Assembly (NCBI RefSeq): GCF_040656415.1
Contig: NZ_JBFAMC010000006.1
Coordinates: 1-64,000, forward strand
Direction of reading: 5' to 3'
Length of the DNA stretch: 64,000 nucleotides
Source: Rhodococcus_F sp040656415
GTDB taxonomy: Bacteria > Actinomycetota > Actinomycetes > Mycobacteriales > Mycobacteriaceae
Below, piece by piece: positions 32,969 to 40,684 of the stretch (position 1 is the first letter of the stretch; every line of letters begins with the position of its first letter). A program made the position numbers and the translations under genes. A model generated the notes under the pieces. That model was not told the DNA's origin. It saw nothing but the letters and a program-made list of their open reading frames with translations, and ran no database searches.

Positions 32969-35128
32969 GTGGCTGTAGTTGACGATCGGGGGCATTCCGA
33001 ATTTCCGGGGCCACCCGAGGAACCGGGTGAGGACTTCGGCAGGCAACCTCCAAATGACATGGCAGCCGAGCAGTCGGTGCTGGGCGGCATGCTGCTGAGC
33101 AAGGACGCCATCGCCGACGTGCTCGAGGTTCTGCGACCCGGCGACTTCTACCGCCCGGCCCATCAATCTGTGTTCGATTCCATCCTCGATCTCTACGCCC
33201 GCGGTGAACCCGCGGACCCGGTGACAGTTTCCGCCGAACTCGAACGCCGGGGTGAACTGCGGCGCATCGGCGGAGCACCGTATCTGGTGACGCTCACGCA
33301 GACCGTGCCCACCGCCGCCAACGCCGGGTACTACGCCGACATCGTCGCAGAGAAGGCGATACTGCGACGCCTCGTCGATGCCGGCACCCGGATCGTGCAA
33401 TACGGCTACACCGGTGCCGACGGGCAGGACGTGACCGAGGTCGTCGACCGTGCGCAGGCGGAGGTCTTCGAGGTCACCGAGCGACGCACCTCCGAGGACT
33501 TCGTCCCCCTCGAGGAATTGCTGCAGCCCACGATGGACGAGATCGACTCCATCGCCAGCCGCGGCGGCATCTCTCTCGGCGTTCCCACCGGTTTCGTCGA
33601 ACTCGACGAGATCACCAATGGCCTCCACCCGGGTCAGATGATCATCGTTGCGGCCAGGCCCGGTGTGGGTAAGGCACTGGCCCTCGACACACCCCTTCCC
33701 ACCCCCACGGGCTGGACGACCATGGGCGAGGTGCAGGTGGGCGACAACCTGATCGACGCCGACGGCTTGCCCACCCGTGTCGTCGCGGCCACCGACGTCA
33801 TGCTCGACCGGCCCTGCTTCGAGGTGGAGTTTTCCGACGGCACCGTCATCGTCGCCGACGCCCAGCATCAGTGGCTGACGCGGACCGACGGCGTGGCGGC
33901 CGTCCATACCACCGATCAGATTGCCGGTTCGCTGGGGCGTGGGCACCAAGTCGCGCATGCTGGCGCGCTCCAGCTGCCGTCTTCGAGCGTCGAGGTCGAC
34001 CCCTATGCGTTGGGGGTATCGCTTTCCGGCGGTACTGCGGTGGCAGCCGAGCACGTTCCGGCGGAGTTGTTGCGCGGCTCGGAGATGGAGCGCCGCGAGC
34101 TGCTGGCCGGACTGCTCGACGTAGGCGGTTCGGTTGCCGACGACGGTTCGGTGTGCTTCGAGGCCAAGAGTGTTTCGCTCGCCGACGATGTTCACGACCT
34201 GGTCGTCGGGTTGGGACACGAGTGTCGCCGCGATGATAATCGCCTCGTCACCTTCTCCGCCGACGAGGAAGTATTCCAGATTCACCGGAAGGCGATCCGG
34301 CACAAGGAACTTCGTGGTCCTGTCGGTTCGTCACGGCGAATCGTCGAGGTTCGCCCGATTGACAGCGTCCCGGTCCGCTGCGTCGAGGTGGACAACGCGG
34401 AGCACCTCTACCTCGCCGGCCGGTCGATGATCCCGACGCACAATTCCACCCTCGGCATGGACTTCTTGCGCTCGTGCTCCATCAAGAACGGCATGGCGTC
34501 GGTCATCTTCTCCCTCGAAATGGGAAAGACCGAGATCGTCATGCGGCTGCTGTCGGCTGAGGCAAAGATCAAGCTCGGTGACATGCGCTCGGGCAAGATG
34601 AGCGACGACGACTGGACGAAACTCGCGCGCCGCATGAGTGAGATCAGTGAGGCGCCGCTGTTCATCGACGATTCCCCCAACCTCACCATGATGGAGATCC
34701 GCGCCAAGGCCCGACGGCTCAAGCAGAAGCACGACATCAAACTCATTGTGGTGGACTATCTTCAGCTGATGACGTCCGGCAAGAAGGTCGAGTCGCGTCA
34801 GCAGGAAGTCTCCGAGTTCTCCCGTAGCCTAAAGCTTCTCGCCAAGGAACTCGAGGTTCCCGTGGTCGCCATCTGTCAGCTCAACCGTGGGCCCGAGCAG
34901 CGAACGGACAAGAAGCCCATGGTGTCCGACCTTCGTGAGTCGGGCTCGCTCGAGCAGGACGCCGACATGGTCATCCTGCTCCACCGCCCCGACGCCTTCG
35001 AACGCGACGACCCACGCGGCGGCGAGGCCGACCTCATCCTCGGCAAACACCGCAACGGTCCGACCGCGACAATCACTGTGGCACACCAGCTTCACCTGTC
35101 CAAGTTCGTAGACATGGCGCGGGGGTAG
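32969..35128 (+). CDS. dnaB: Replicative DNA helicase DnaB, interrupted by an intein
   Basis: Hexameric 5'-3' helicase of the replication fork. The 719-aa precursor contains a 257-aa intein, leaving a mature protein of 462 aa. N-terminal domain: AAEQSVLGGMLLSKDAIADV. RecA-like domain: Walker A is ARPGVGK joined to STLG after splicing, followed by FSLEMGKTEIVMRLL, Walker B KLIVVDYLQLM, and LRESGSLEQDADMVILLHRPD. The GTG at 32969 gives the start VAVVDD, as in M. tuberculosis DnaB, with GGAAGG upstream. The M. tuberculosis intein is instead in the RESG/SLEQDA motif, which is uninterrupted here. A DnaA-box-like cluster lies upstream. Confidence 0.96.
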   Translation: MAVVDDRGHSEFPGPPEEPGEDFGRQPPNDMAAEQSVLGGMLLSKDAIADVLEVLRPGDFYRPAHQSVFDSILDLYARGEPADPVTVSAELERRGELRRIGGAPYLVTLTQTVPTAANAGYYADIVAEKAILRRLVDAGTRIVQYGYTGADGQDVTEVVDRAQAEVFEVTERRTSEDFVPLEELLQPTMDEIDSIASRGGISLGVPTGFVELDEITNGLHPGQMIIVAARPGVGKALALDTPLPTPTGWTTMGEVQVGDNLIDADGLPTRVVAATDVMLDRPCFEVEFSDGTVIVADAQHQWLTRTDGVAAVHTTDQIAGSLGRGHQVAHAGALQLPSSSVEVDPYALGVSLSGGTAVAAEHVPAELLRGSEMERRELLAGLLDVGGSVADDGSVCFEAKSVSLADDVHDLVVGLGHECRRDDNRLVTFSADEEVFQIHRKAIRHKELRGPVGSSRRIVEVRPIDSVPVRCVEVDNAEHLYLAGRSMIPTHNSTLGMDFLRSCSIKNGMASVIFSLEMGKTEIVMRLLSAEAKIKLGDMRSGKMSDDDWTKLARRMSEISEAPLFIDDSPNLTMMEIRAKARRLKQKHDIKLIVVDYLQLMTSGKKVESRQQEVSEFSRSLKLLAKELEVPVVAICQLNRGPEQRTDKKPMVSDLRESGSLEQDADMVILLHRPDAFERDDPRGGEADLILGKHRNGPTATITVAHQLHLSKFVDMARG
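33674..34444 (+). other. Class 3 intein in the DnaB P-loop
   Basis: The element encodes 257 residues between GVGK and STLG. It begins with Ala (ALALDTPLPTPTGWTTMGEV) where ordinary inteins have Cys or Ser, and ends MIPTHN before a Ser. The noncontiguous Trp-Cys-Thr set of class 3 inteins is present: Trp two residues after His in block B (DAQHQWLT), Cys in block F (VPVRCVEVDNAEH) and Thr before the terminal His-Asn. The middle resembles a decayed LAGLIDADG endonuclease (YALGVSLSGGT, LLAGLLDVGGSV) that seems to lack catalytic acidic residues. Splicing would restore the Walker A Lys-Ser pair. Confidence 0.92.
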
Positions 35129-35492
35129 TTCTCGTCTGGAGAGGAGGGACTCGGCATGATTGTCGACTTCCTCGTTTTAGAAAGTGTGAGCCATTCGAGT
35201 CGACTGGACCGCTACCGTGTCGTTTCCGTCGTCGGTGATGTAGGCCAGGGGTGCCGTCCGGGATGACCGCCACTTGTGCCGGAGACGTTCGTAGGGTGTC
35301 AGGCCGCCAGTGCCGCGTCACGTTCGTCGTTGGCGACACGACTCACCTAGCTGGACCTCTGATCGAGACACCTCAGGTCGCCGCCGCGACAGCTCGTGTC
35401 GGTACTGGACGGAATGCTCCCGACATGAACACCGGACCCGGCGCGGTAGGCGGTAGACAAGCCGCTAGCAAAGAAACCGAGGAGCAGATCAC
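35129..35492. other. Intergenic region, no gene supported
   Basis: The gap between dnaB and the small TPR-like gene shows no credible reading frame, hairpin with a T-run, or clear palindrome. A GAGGAG ribosome-binding site at its right end belongs to the next gene. Confidence 0.4.
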
Positions 35493-36002
35493 ATGAGTAC
35501 GACTCCGACCAGCCCCGACCCGACCATGGAAGCCATCGTCCACGCCATCACACAAGGACGAGCCGGCGACGATGTGACCGCCCGCCAGGAACTGCTGGGT
35601 ATCTGGACGACGATCGGTGTCGATGGCGACCCGCTGCACCGCTGCACGCTCGCGCACTACCTGGCCGACCTCTACGAGGACCCTGCCCAGTCTCTCGCCT
35701 GGGATATTCGCGCATTGGATGCTGCCGACGCCGTGACCGAGCAGCGAGTGCAAGAACACCACGCAAGTCTGCACATCGCCGGCTTCTACCCCTCCCTACA
35801 CCTCAATCTCGCCGATAACTACCGTCGACTCGGTTCCTTCGAAGCCGCCGCCGAACACGTGAACGCGGCCCGGGTGCATGCCCCGAACCTTCCCCTGGAC
35901 TCGTACGGAGACCTTCTTCGTGCCGCTATCGAAGAGGTCGCTGAGGCCATCGCTCACCGAGACACCACCAAGCGTGCATCCGCCCCCGGTCCGACTCGAT
36001 GA
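35493..36002 (+). CDS. Small helical, TPR-like protein of unknown role
   Basis: A 169-aa soluble protein preceded by GAGGAG. LAHYLADLYEDPAQSLAWDIRALDAAD and LHLNLADNYRRLGSFEAAAEHVNAAR have the helix-turn-helix spacing of tetratricopeptide repeats, a protein-interaction fold. I do not recognise a specific family. No membrane segment or signal is seen. The gene stands alone between dnaB and a stretch of decayed sequences. Confidence 0.7.
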   Translation: MSTTPTSPDPTMEAIVHAITQGRAGDDVTARQELLGIWTTIGVDGDPLHRCTLAHYLADLYEDPAQSLAWDIRALDAADAVTEQRVQEHHASLHIAGFYPSLHLNLADNYRRLGSFEAAAEHVNAARVHAPNLPLDSYGDLLRAAIEEVAEAIAHRDTTKRASAPGPTR

Positions 36003-36219
36003 CAAACAGGAACACACCCCTCACGATTGAGGGGACGAGGTCGACTCATCAGCGTTGCAGGCCAGGCCGATCGCGCACGCACGTTGCAGCCGAGATGGGG
36101 ATTTTCTATGCCTGCGCATCCAAATGAGTCAACCGACACCGGCGCTGCGGTTGAAGTTTAGGCCGGGCCGTTAGGAACACTGCTGCTGAAGACCACGAAC
36201 TCCCATTCCCCCAACACCG

Positions 36220-36387
36220 TTGGCGATCACCCCGGACGGCACCCGTGCCCATGTCACCGGCGGCGGCAACCGAGTGTCGGTGATCGCGTTCGACCTCGAA
36301 TCCGATACGGACCCCGGAACCGGATCTCCCGGGACCGGAACCGGGTGTGCCGGAACCGGGTCGCTGGGGAGCCTGTCCGATAGCTGA
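36220..36387 (+). pseudogene. C-terminal remnant of a second YVTN-repeat gene
   Basis: The frame reads LAITPDGTRAHVTG, then NRVSVIAFDLESD and a Gly/Thr/Pro-rich tail ending GSLGSLSDS before TGA. The first part is a YVTN-type repeat like those of the intact gene at 25075; the tail resembles surface-protein ends. Upstream of 36220 the frame is lost and no start exists. It is therefore the 3' end of a deleted homologue, about 10 kb from the intact gene. Confidence 0.7.
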
Positions 36388-36659
36388 CCCCTGTTGTGCT
36401 CCATCGGTGGAGCACCAGCATTATGCGGGGAGGCCTCTTTGACTAGACGAACCGGAGCCAATGTGGAAGACCGGCGTCTGCGGTTGTGGCGTCGGTAACA
36501 CGACATAAGACGACTTGCCGTGACTTGATGCACCGACTTCAAGTGGTCAAAGGCGGTTTCGGTCGGCATTCGGCGTCGGCGCACATGTGCGCCAGAGTCT
36601 TTTCGCAACTTGCCTTTTGAGGCAGCGCATCGTTTCGCGTGATGTCTTACCCTTAGTGA

Positions 36660-36731
36660 CCGCTGTACGCGGGGGTGCCGGACTGCAGCAGCAAGCTCGA
36701 CAGCGACGGGAACGGCGTCGCCTGCGAGTGA
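36660..36731 (+). pseudogene. Remnant of an excalibur (calcium-binding) domain gene
   Basis: The frame PLYAGVPDCSSKLDSDGNGVACE ends at TGA and matches the end of excalibur domains, with DSDGNGVACE as the calcium loop. A stop lies directly upstream, so only the final 23 codons remain. Such domains usually end secreted nucleases or small exported proteins. The surrounding 36003-36878 contains no intact gene. Confidence 0.6.
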
Positions 36732-36878
36732 GCATGCCGGGTTGCCAGCGGCCGCTTCGCGTTCCTAGCTGTAATGGATCACCGGCTTCGACCGATACGT
36801 CCTGTATGGGCGTAATCGTCCAGCCGGTTCTGGCGCAAATGAACGACCTGACGGAAAACAAGGAAATCAAGTAGGGAT

Positions 36879-37406
36879 ATGAAGACACGTATGTTGAAGC
36901 GACTGCTCTCGGCGGCGGCCCTGTCCGTAGCGGTGACCGCAGGCGCGGCGGTACCCGCCTCCGCCGTACCGAGCGCGAATCCGTTGGCGCCGATCACCAC
37001 GGCCGTGTCCAGTGCCTCAGGCAGCGGGAGCGCCGCATCGGCGACGCTGCCCGTCGACACTCTCGTCGCGGCCCGCGCCGCGGGGTTACCCATTTACGAG
37101 GCCGGTGAAGTGGTGGTCACCTATGCATCGAAGATGGGCGCGTACTACGCCACCGAATACCGGCGCGTATACGACGTCGACGCCCTGAACTCACCGGCAG
37201 CGAAGTTCATCACGTTTGGTGCTAGTGCACCGGACCACTTCCACGTCACCGATGGAGGCGAGGTCGTGGTCAACATGCGCCCGATCGAGCCCCCACAGAT
37301 TTTTTCGCGGTTGACGTACGACATGACGCCACAAACGTGGCTGAACAGTCCGCCGATCCAGCTCCAAGAGGGTGGTCCCGGCGTAGGCATCGCATTCGTT
37401 CGCTAG
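36879..37406 (+). CDS. Secreted protein of unknown function
   Basis: A 175-aa exported protein. Residues 1-29 form a clear signal peptide (basic MKTRMLKRLL, hydrophobic core, cleavage after PASA). The mature part has a Ser/Ala-rich linker and then a compact domain with VVTYASKMGAYYATEYRRVYDV and GEVVVNMRPIEPPQI. I do not recognise the family. GTAGGGATA lies upstream of the ATG as a weak ribosome-binding site. It is followed by a 9-bp hairpin. Confidence 0.75.
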   Translation: MKTRMLKRLLSAAALSVAVTAGAAVPASAVPSANPLAPITTAVSSASGSGSAASATLPVDTLVAARAAGLPIYEAGEVVVTYASKMGAYYATEYRRVYDVDALNSPAAKFITFGASAPDHFHVTDGGEVVVNMRPIEPPQIFSRLTYDMTPQTWLNSPPIQLQEGGPGVGIAFVR

Positions 37407-37416
37407 ACGGCGTGGG

Positions 37417-37442
37417 GTGACCGTCGGGTTCGCGACGGTCAC
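37417..37442 (+). terminator. Hairpin after the secreted-protein gene
   Basis: GTGACCGTC and GACGGTCAC (9-bp perfect arms) enclose an 8-base loop, 10 bp after the stop codon. No T-run follows, so it is a terminator candidate of the actinobacterial type without a U-tract. Confidence 0.6.
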
Positions 37443-37510
37443 TCCGTTCGGACTTGTGTCATCGGTGTTCGCTGGTACTGGGAGAGAAGGTGCGGCGGAT
37501 GAGTTCGGCA

Positions 37511-37546
37511 CAAGAAAAGAGGGCCAACCCCTTTGGGCTGGCTCTC
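37511..37546 (-). terminator. Rho-independent terminator on the minus strand
   Basis: On the minus strand GAGAGCCAGCCC pairs with GGGTTGGCCCTC (two mismatches) around AAAG, and TTTTCTT follows directly. It sits 10 bp after the probable stop of the small frameshifted gene at 37557, which supports that stop as the real gene end. Confidence 0.75.
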
Positions 37547-37556
37547 TCTTTCGTTT

Positions 37557-37749
37557 CTAGCCGGAGGCTAGACCCACGTCGAATCTGACAACAGAACTTG
37601 TTGGGAACACGCTCGGCGAACACACGCTTCGCGTCCTCCAAACTTGTCAGCGAGGAACTGCCGAACGGGCCACGATCGTCACCGGACACATGTGTGTAAA
37701 CGAACCGCCCCTTTCCGCCGTCGGTGCGGAACTCGAGCTGGTACTCCAT
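37557..37749 (-). pseudogene. Small protein gene with an apparent single-base frameshift
   Basis: The minus strand reads MEYQLEFRTDGGKGRFVYTH, then GPFGSSSLTSLEDAKRVFAERVPN. In the same frame it runs on through the terminator to a stop inside unrelated sequence. Removing one A in AACAAG near 37590 gives SSVVRFDVGLASG and a stop just before the terminator. That makes a neat protein of about 62 aa (or about 100 aa if an upstream ATG at 37861 is used). I do not recognise the family. A real frameshift mutation and a sequencing error are both possible. Confidence 0.5.
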
Positions 37750-37964
37750 CCGGGATGTATACGCCTCCGGTGACTTCTCCGCAGGCTCTGCGAGATCAGC
37801 GGGCTGCGGAGAGGCTGTTCCGTAAACGGAATTTCTCGCTACCCAGCGCACACCAACCATGAGTGACCCGGCAGGGGTGGCCGGACCGGCAGTGGATCCC
37901 GCTTTGCAGGAACAGGATTCGGTGCCGGATCTCCCATGCCATGCCATGCCCGTCCGAGAGAAGC

Positions 37965-38621
37965 TCACCAGCTGGCGATCCACTTCACGATCGCGGGGTC
38001 CCGCAGCGTACTGAAGACCACATCTGCGTCCAGCTTGGTGTCGGGCAGGCTTGGCACACCCGCGCAATAGACTCCCGCCGCTCTTGCTGATCGCACACCC
38101 GTGCCCGAGTCTTCGAAAAAAGCACTCTGCTGTGGCGTATGCCCGAGCAATCGGCAGGCAGTGAGATACATTTCGGGGGATGGTTTCGGGGAGATCACCT
38201 CGTCGGCAGCGATGCTCACCTGAAACATGCCGCCGAACCCCCCGCGTTTCAGCGCGCAATCGAGCAAATCGCGTGGTGAGTTGCTTGCCACTGCTACGGG
38301 AACCTTCTCGGCTATCAAGGCCACGAGTTCGTGCGCACCGTCCATGGCCTCCGCCCCGCGGTTGACTGCGTCCGAGACCAGCTCCATGAGTTCCGCTTCG
38401 AGAGCAGTCGGTGATACGCCGTCATCGAATAGCTCGGCAAGCGCGGTGCACGCATCACCCAATGATCGGCCGATCAACAGCGCCTTTTGCTCCGCTCCGA
38501 AGGGTAGGCCTCGGCGCGCAAACAATTCAGTTTCGGCGATCGTCCAGCATGGCTCGGTATCCATCAGCAGACCGTCACAATCGAACACGACGGCAGCGGG
38601 TGTAAATCCTTGAACTGGCAT
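37965..38621 (-). CDS. HAD-superfamily phosphatase (beta-phosphoglucomutase-like)
   Basis: Mg-dependent phosphatase or phosphomutase of 218 aa. Motif I is VVFDCDGLLMDTEP with the nucleophile Asp, motif II VAVASNSPRD, motif III Lys in the PKPSPEMYLTACRLL region, and motif IV FEDSGTGVRSARAAG. A helical cap lies between motifs I and II. GAGAGGA lies about ten bases before the ATG; 37 in-frame codons upstream of it lack support. The substrate is probably a small sugar phosphate, from family knowledge only. Confidence 0.9.
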   Translation of the reverse strand: MPVQGFTPAAVVFDCDGLLMDTEPCWTIAETELFARRGLPFGAEQKALLIGRSLGDACTALAELFDDGVSPTALEAELMELVSDAVNRGAEAMDGAHELVALIAEKVPVAVASNSPRDLLDCALKRGGFGGMFQVSIAADEVISPKPSPEMYLTACRLLGHTPQQSAFFEDSGTGVRSARAAGVYCAGVPSLPDTKLDADVVFSTLRDPAIVKWIASW

Positions 38622-39142
38622 GCGTTCGTTGTCCTCTCCAGGCGGCCAATTGAGGTGCGTCTGTGGGCGTTCCACAACAGCGATGGGTCGAAAGAACTGC
38701 GAATCATGGCTGTACGCCGTTTTGTGCCACAAAGATTGAGTCCTATTTGCCGTACTCGCTATGCGCTGCGTCCAGATCGGTGGGGAATATTTCGACGACC
38801 GATCCGGACGGGACCGGCCCTGGGCAGTGCTGCGAGCTGGTACGCGTGCAGTCGATACGTCGGCGAACCCTCAACAGGACAGCCTCGGGATGGATCGGAC
38901 TCGATCGGGCATTGTGCGATCACCGGCTCCGGATGTCCTGTTTACCCATCGTCTTACAGGACAGCTCCACACCGTTCCGCCCACGTCGTCGAAACCCTTT
39001 GTCGATATGCAGCGAAGATTAGGCGAAATGCGCGTCCGGCCGAGTCAATCCAGCTCGTGGTGGCTGGTGAGCGAATCAACTGGGATGACGCACCGCCGGT
39101 CGACGCCGGTTTCCTCCCGAGGTCTGGATAGTGTGAGGGACC
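38622..39142. other. Intergenic region, no gene supported
   Basis: The gap lies between the divergent HAD phosphatase gene and the small gene at 39143 and must contain both promoters. Several frames are open for 100-plus codons, but their composition is Arg/Ser-rich as expected of noncoding high-GC DNA, and none has a good start or recognisable motif. Confidence 0.4.
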
Positions 39143-39493
39143 ATGAGCGCCATTCCGAGTCACTGGATTCCACACCGCCGTCAGGACGGTGAAGTTGTCG
39201 GTTGGATCGACCTGGACTCTCAGGCGCCTGACCTGATCCCCGTCGATCGTCTGGGTTGGCCCCTCGAGCCGGTTTCCGACTGGCCCGCAGCGGAGGAAGC
39301 ACTTGAGAAGCGCGGCTTGGGTTTTCTGCTGAATCGGTTCCAATACCGCGGACACGCCGTGAGGATCAGGCAGCTCTATGAGGACCGTGTCATCGTCACT
39401 ACCGCCGTCTCCGACGCTGTCGGTGATGTCGGCGAAGAGTTCACGCTTCCATTCCCTGCCGGGACGGAGCTCACCGAGATCCAAGCCCGCTGA
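39143..39493 (+). CDS. Small protein of unknown function
   Basis: A 116-aa acidic soluble protein. It reads PSHWIPHRRQDGEVVGWIDL, then LIPVDRLGWPLEPVSDWPAAEEALEKRGL and FQYRGHAVRIRQLYEDRVIV, a pattern of short strands with one amphipathic helix. I do not recognise a family. It begins at an ATG with GAGGGA upstream. A perfect 12-bp hairpin lies 26 bp after its stop. Confidence 0.65.
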   Translation: MSAIPSHWIPHRRQDGEVVGWIDLDSQAPDLIPVDRLGWPLEPVSDWPAAEEALEKRGLGFLLNRFQYRGHAVRIRQLYEDRVIVTTAVSDAVGDVGEEFTLPFPAGTELTEIQAR

Positions 39494-39518
39494 AGGGGGC
39501 TGATGGTCGTGACCAAGC

Positions 39519-39554
39519 GGCGTGCACGGGATGGTGAACTTTCCCGTGCACGCC
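39519..39554. terminator. Perfect 12-bp hairpin between convergent genes
   Basis: GGCGTGCACGGG and its complement enclose a 12-base loop. It lies after the small gene at 39143 and about 80 bp beyond the alpha/beta hydrolase stop on the other strand, so it can terminate both. No T-run follows. Confidence 0.7.
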
Positions 39555-39632
39555 ACCTGGACTCGTGTGCACTACGGCCGATTCGTTCCGTCCGAGCCGG
39601 AGGGCATGCTCAACCGTGAAATGCCCTTGGGG

Positions 39633-40577
39633 CTAGATAACATCCTGCTGTTCCAGCCATTTCAGAATCGCTTGGTTTGTTTCTTCCGGCCGTTCTTGCT
39701 GGATCCAATGACCGCAATCCAGATTGACTACTTCCACATTGGGCACGAACTCCGCTAGGTTTTCAGACTTCGCGATCGGATCCCGATCGCCGTAGATCAT
39801 GAGTGCGGGCTGCCCGATGATCGGGTTCACGTCCGCCAGCAAGTGCCAGTTGCGGTCGAGGTTTCTATACCAATTGATACTGCCTGTGAACCCTGACGCT
39901 TCGAAGGCGGAGACAAAGACGGCCAGTTCGCTGTCGCTCATCAAAGGCTCACCAAGTGGTGTTTCTGCTTTGGCGAGATTGATCAACGCCATACCCGGCT
40001 GAGGCTCGCTGGGCGGCTCGTTCTTCCGGTACAGGTTGCGAAGGAACCGGAGTGTATTTTCTTCGAATGCAGCGTCCGCCACACCTGGCTGTCGATTGAA
40101 GTGGACGAAATAGAAGTCGCCGCCCAGCATGTCCTCCATGACCTCGATCCAGGGCCTTTCTCCGCGATTCTGGTAAGGCAGGCTCAGGTTTATCACTTTG
40201 TTGACCCGGTTCGGATGCAACAGGGTCAGTCCCCACACGACGAATGCACCCCAATCGTGGCCGACGAAGGTGGCATCGTCGTATCCGAAGTGATCGAGAA
40301 GTGCGACGAGATCACCCGACAAGTGTTCGATGTCGTAGTCCGCTACTTCGGTCGGACGGGATGAGTTCCCGTAACCTCGCTGGTTCGGGACGATGACGTG
40401 GTAGCCCGCTTCGGCAAGAGCAGGCACCTGATGGCGCCACGAAAAGGCATGTTCTGGAAAGCCATGACAGAGCACAATCGGGTTTCCTGCATTTTGCCGT
40501 CCCGCTTCGAAGACTTCGAGTTCCACACCGTTGACCGAGATCAGGGTGGGCTCGGGAAAATCGGTCGGATCAAACAT
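39633..40577 (-). CDS. Alpha/beta hydrolase, epoxide-hydrolase-like
   Basis: Hydrolase of 314 aa. Oxyanion motif IVLCHGFPEHAFSWRHQ, nucleophile elbow FVGHDWGAFV with Asp as nucleophile, VPNQRGYGNSSRP, acid region MIYGDRDPIAKS and catalytic His in LDCGHWIQQERPEE. The Asp nucleophile and HGFPE motif favour an epoxide hydrolase or haloalkane-dehalogenase-like enzyme over an esterase. AGAGAGGA lies five bases upstream of the ATG. It is divergent from the WYL regulator; a perfect palindrome in the shared promoter suggests control by that regulator. Confidence 0.9.
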   Translation of the reverse strand: MFDPTDFPEPTLISVNGVELEVFEAGRQNAGNPIVLCHGFPEHAFSWRHQVPALAEAGYHVIVPNQRGYGNSSRPTEVADYDIEHLSGDLVALLDHFGYDDATFVGHDWGAFVVWGLTLLHPNRVNKVINLSLPYQNRGERPWIEVMEDMLGGDFYFVHFNRQPGVADAAFEENTLRFLRNLYRKNEPPSEPQPGMALINLAKAETPLGEPLMSDSELAVFVSAFEASGFTGSINWYRNLDRNWHLLADVNPIIGQPALMIYGDRDPIAKSENLAEFVPNVEVVNLDCGHWIQQERPEETNQAILKWLEQQDVI

Positions 40578-40647
40578 GGCGTTCCTCTCTGTCTTTTCTT
40601 GGCCAGATGGACTCGTCTGTGAGGTCATGTGGACATCTTGCTGACCT

Positions 40648-40672
40648 AAACCGGTCACCTCCTGACCGGTTT
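40648..40672. promoter_or_regulatory. Perfect 10-bp palindrome in the hydrolase/WYL divergent promoter
   Basis: AAACCGGTCA and TGACCGGTTT flank CCTCC. It lies 12 bp before the WYL regulator start and 70 bp before the hydrolase start, a typical place for an autoregulatory operator. Its position over the regulator's ribosome-binding region suggests that binding would block its expression. Assignment to the WYL protein is inference. Confidence 0.6.
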
Positions 40673-40684
40673 TTGTGAAAAGTT

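Noticed and set aside
32942..34303. 453-codon minus-strand frame opposite dnaB
   Set aside because: It is antisense to dnaB and its intein; the plus-strand protein is certain.
38954..39556. 200-codon minus-strand frame over the small gene at 39143
   Set aside because: The plus-strand 116-aa frame has a better start and amino-acid composition, and a terminator follows it.
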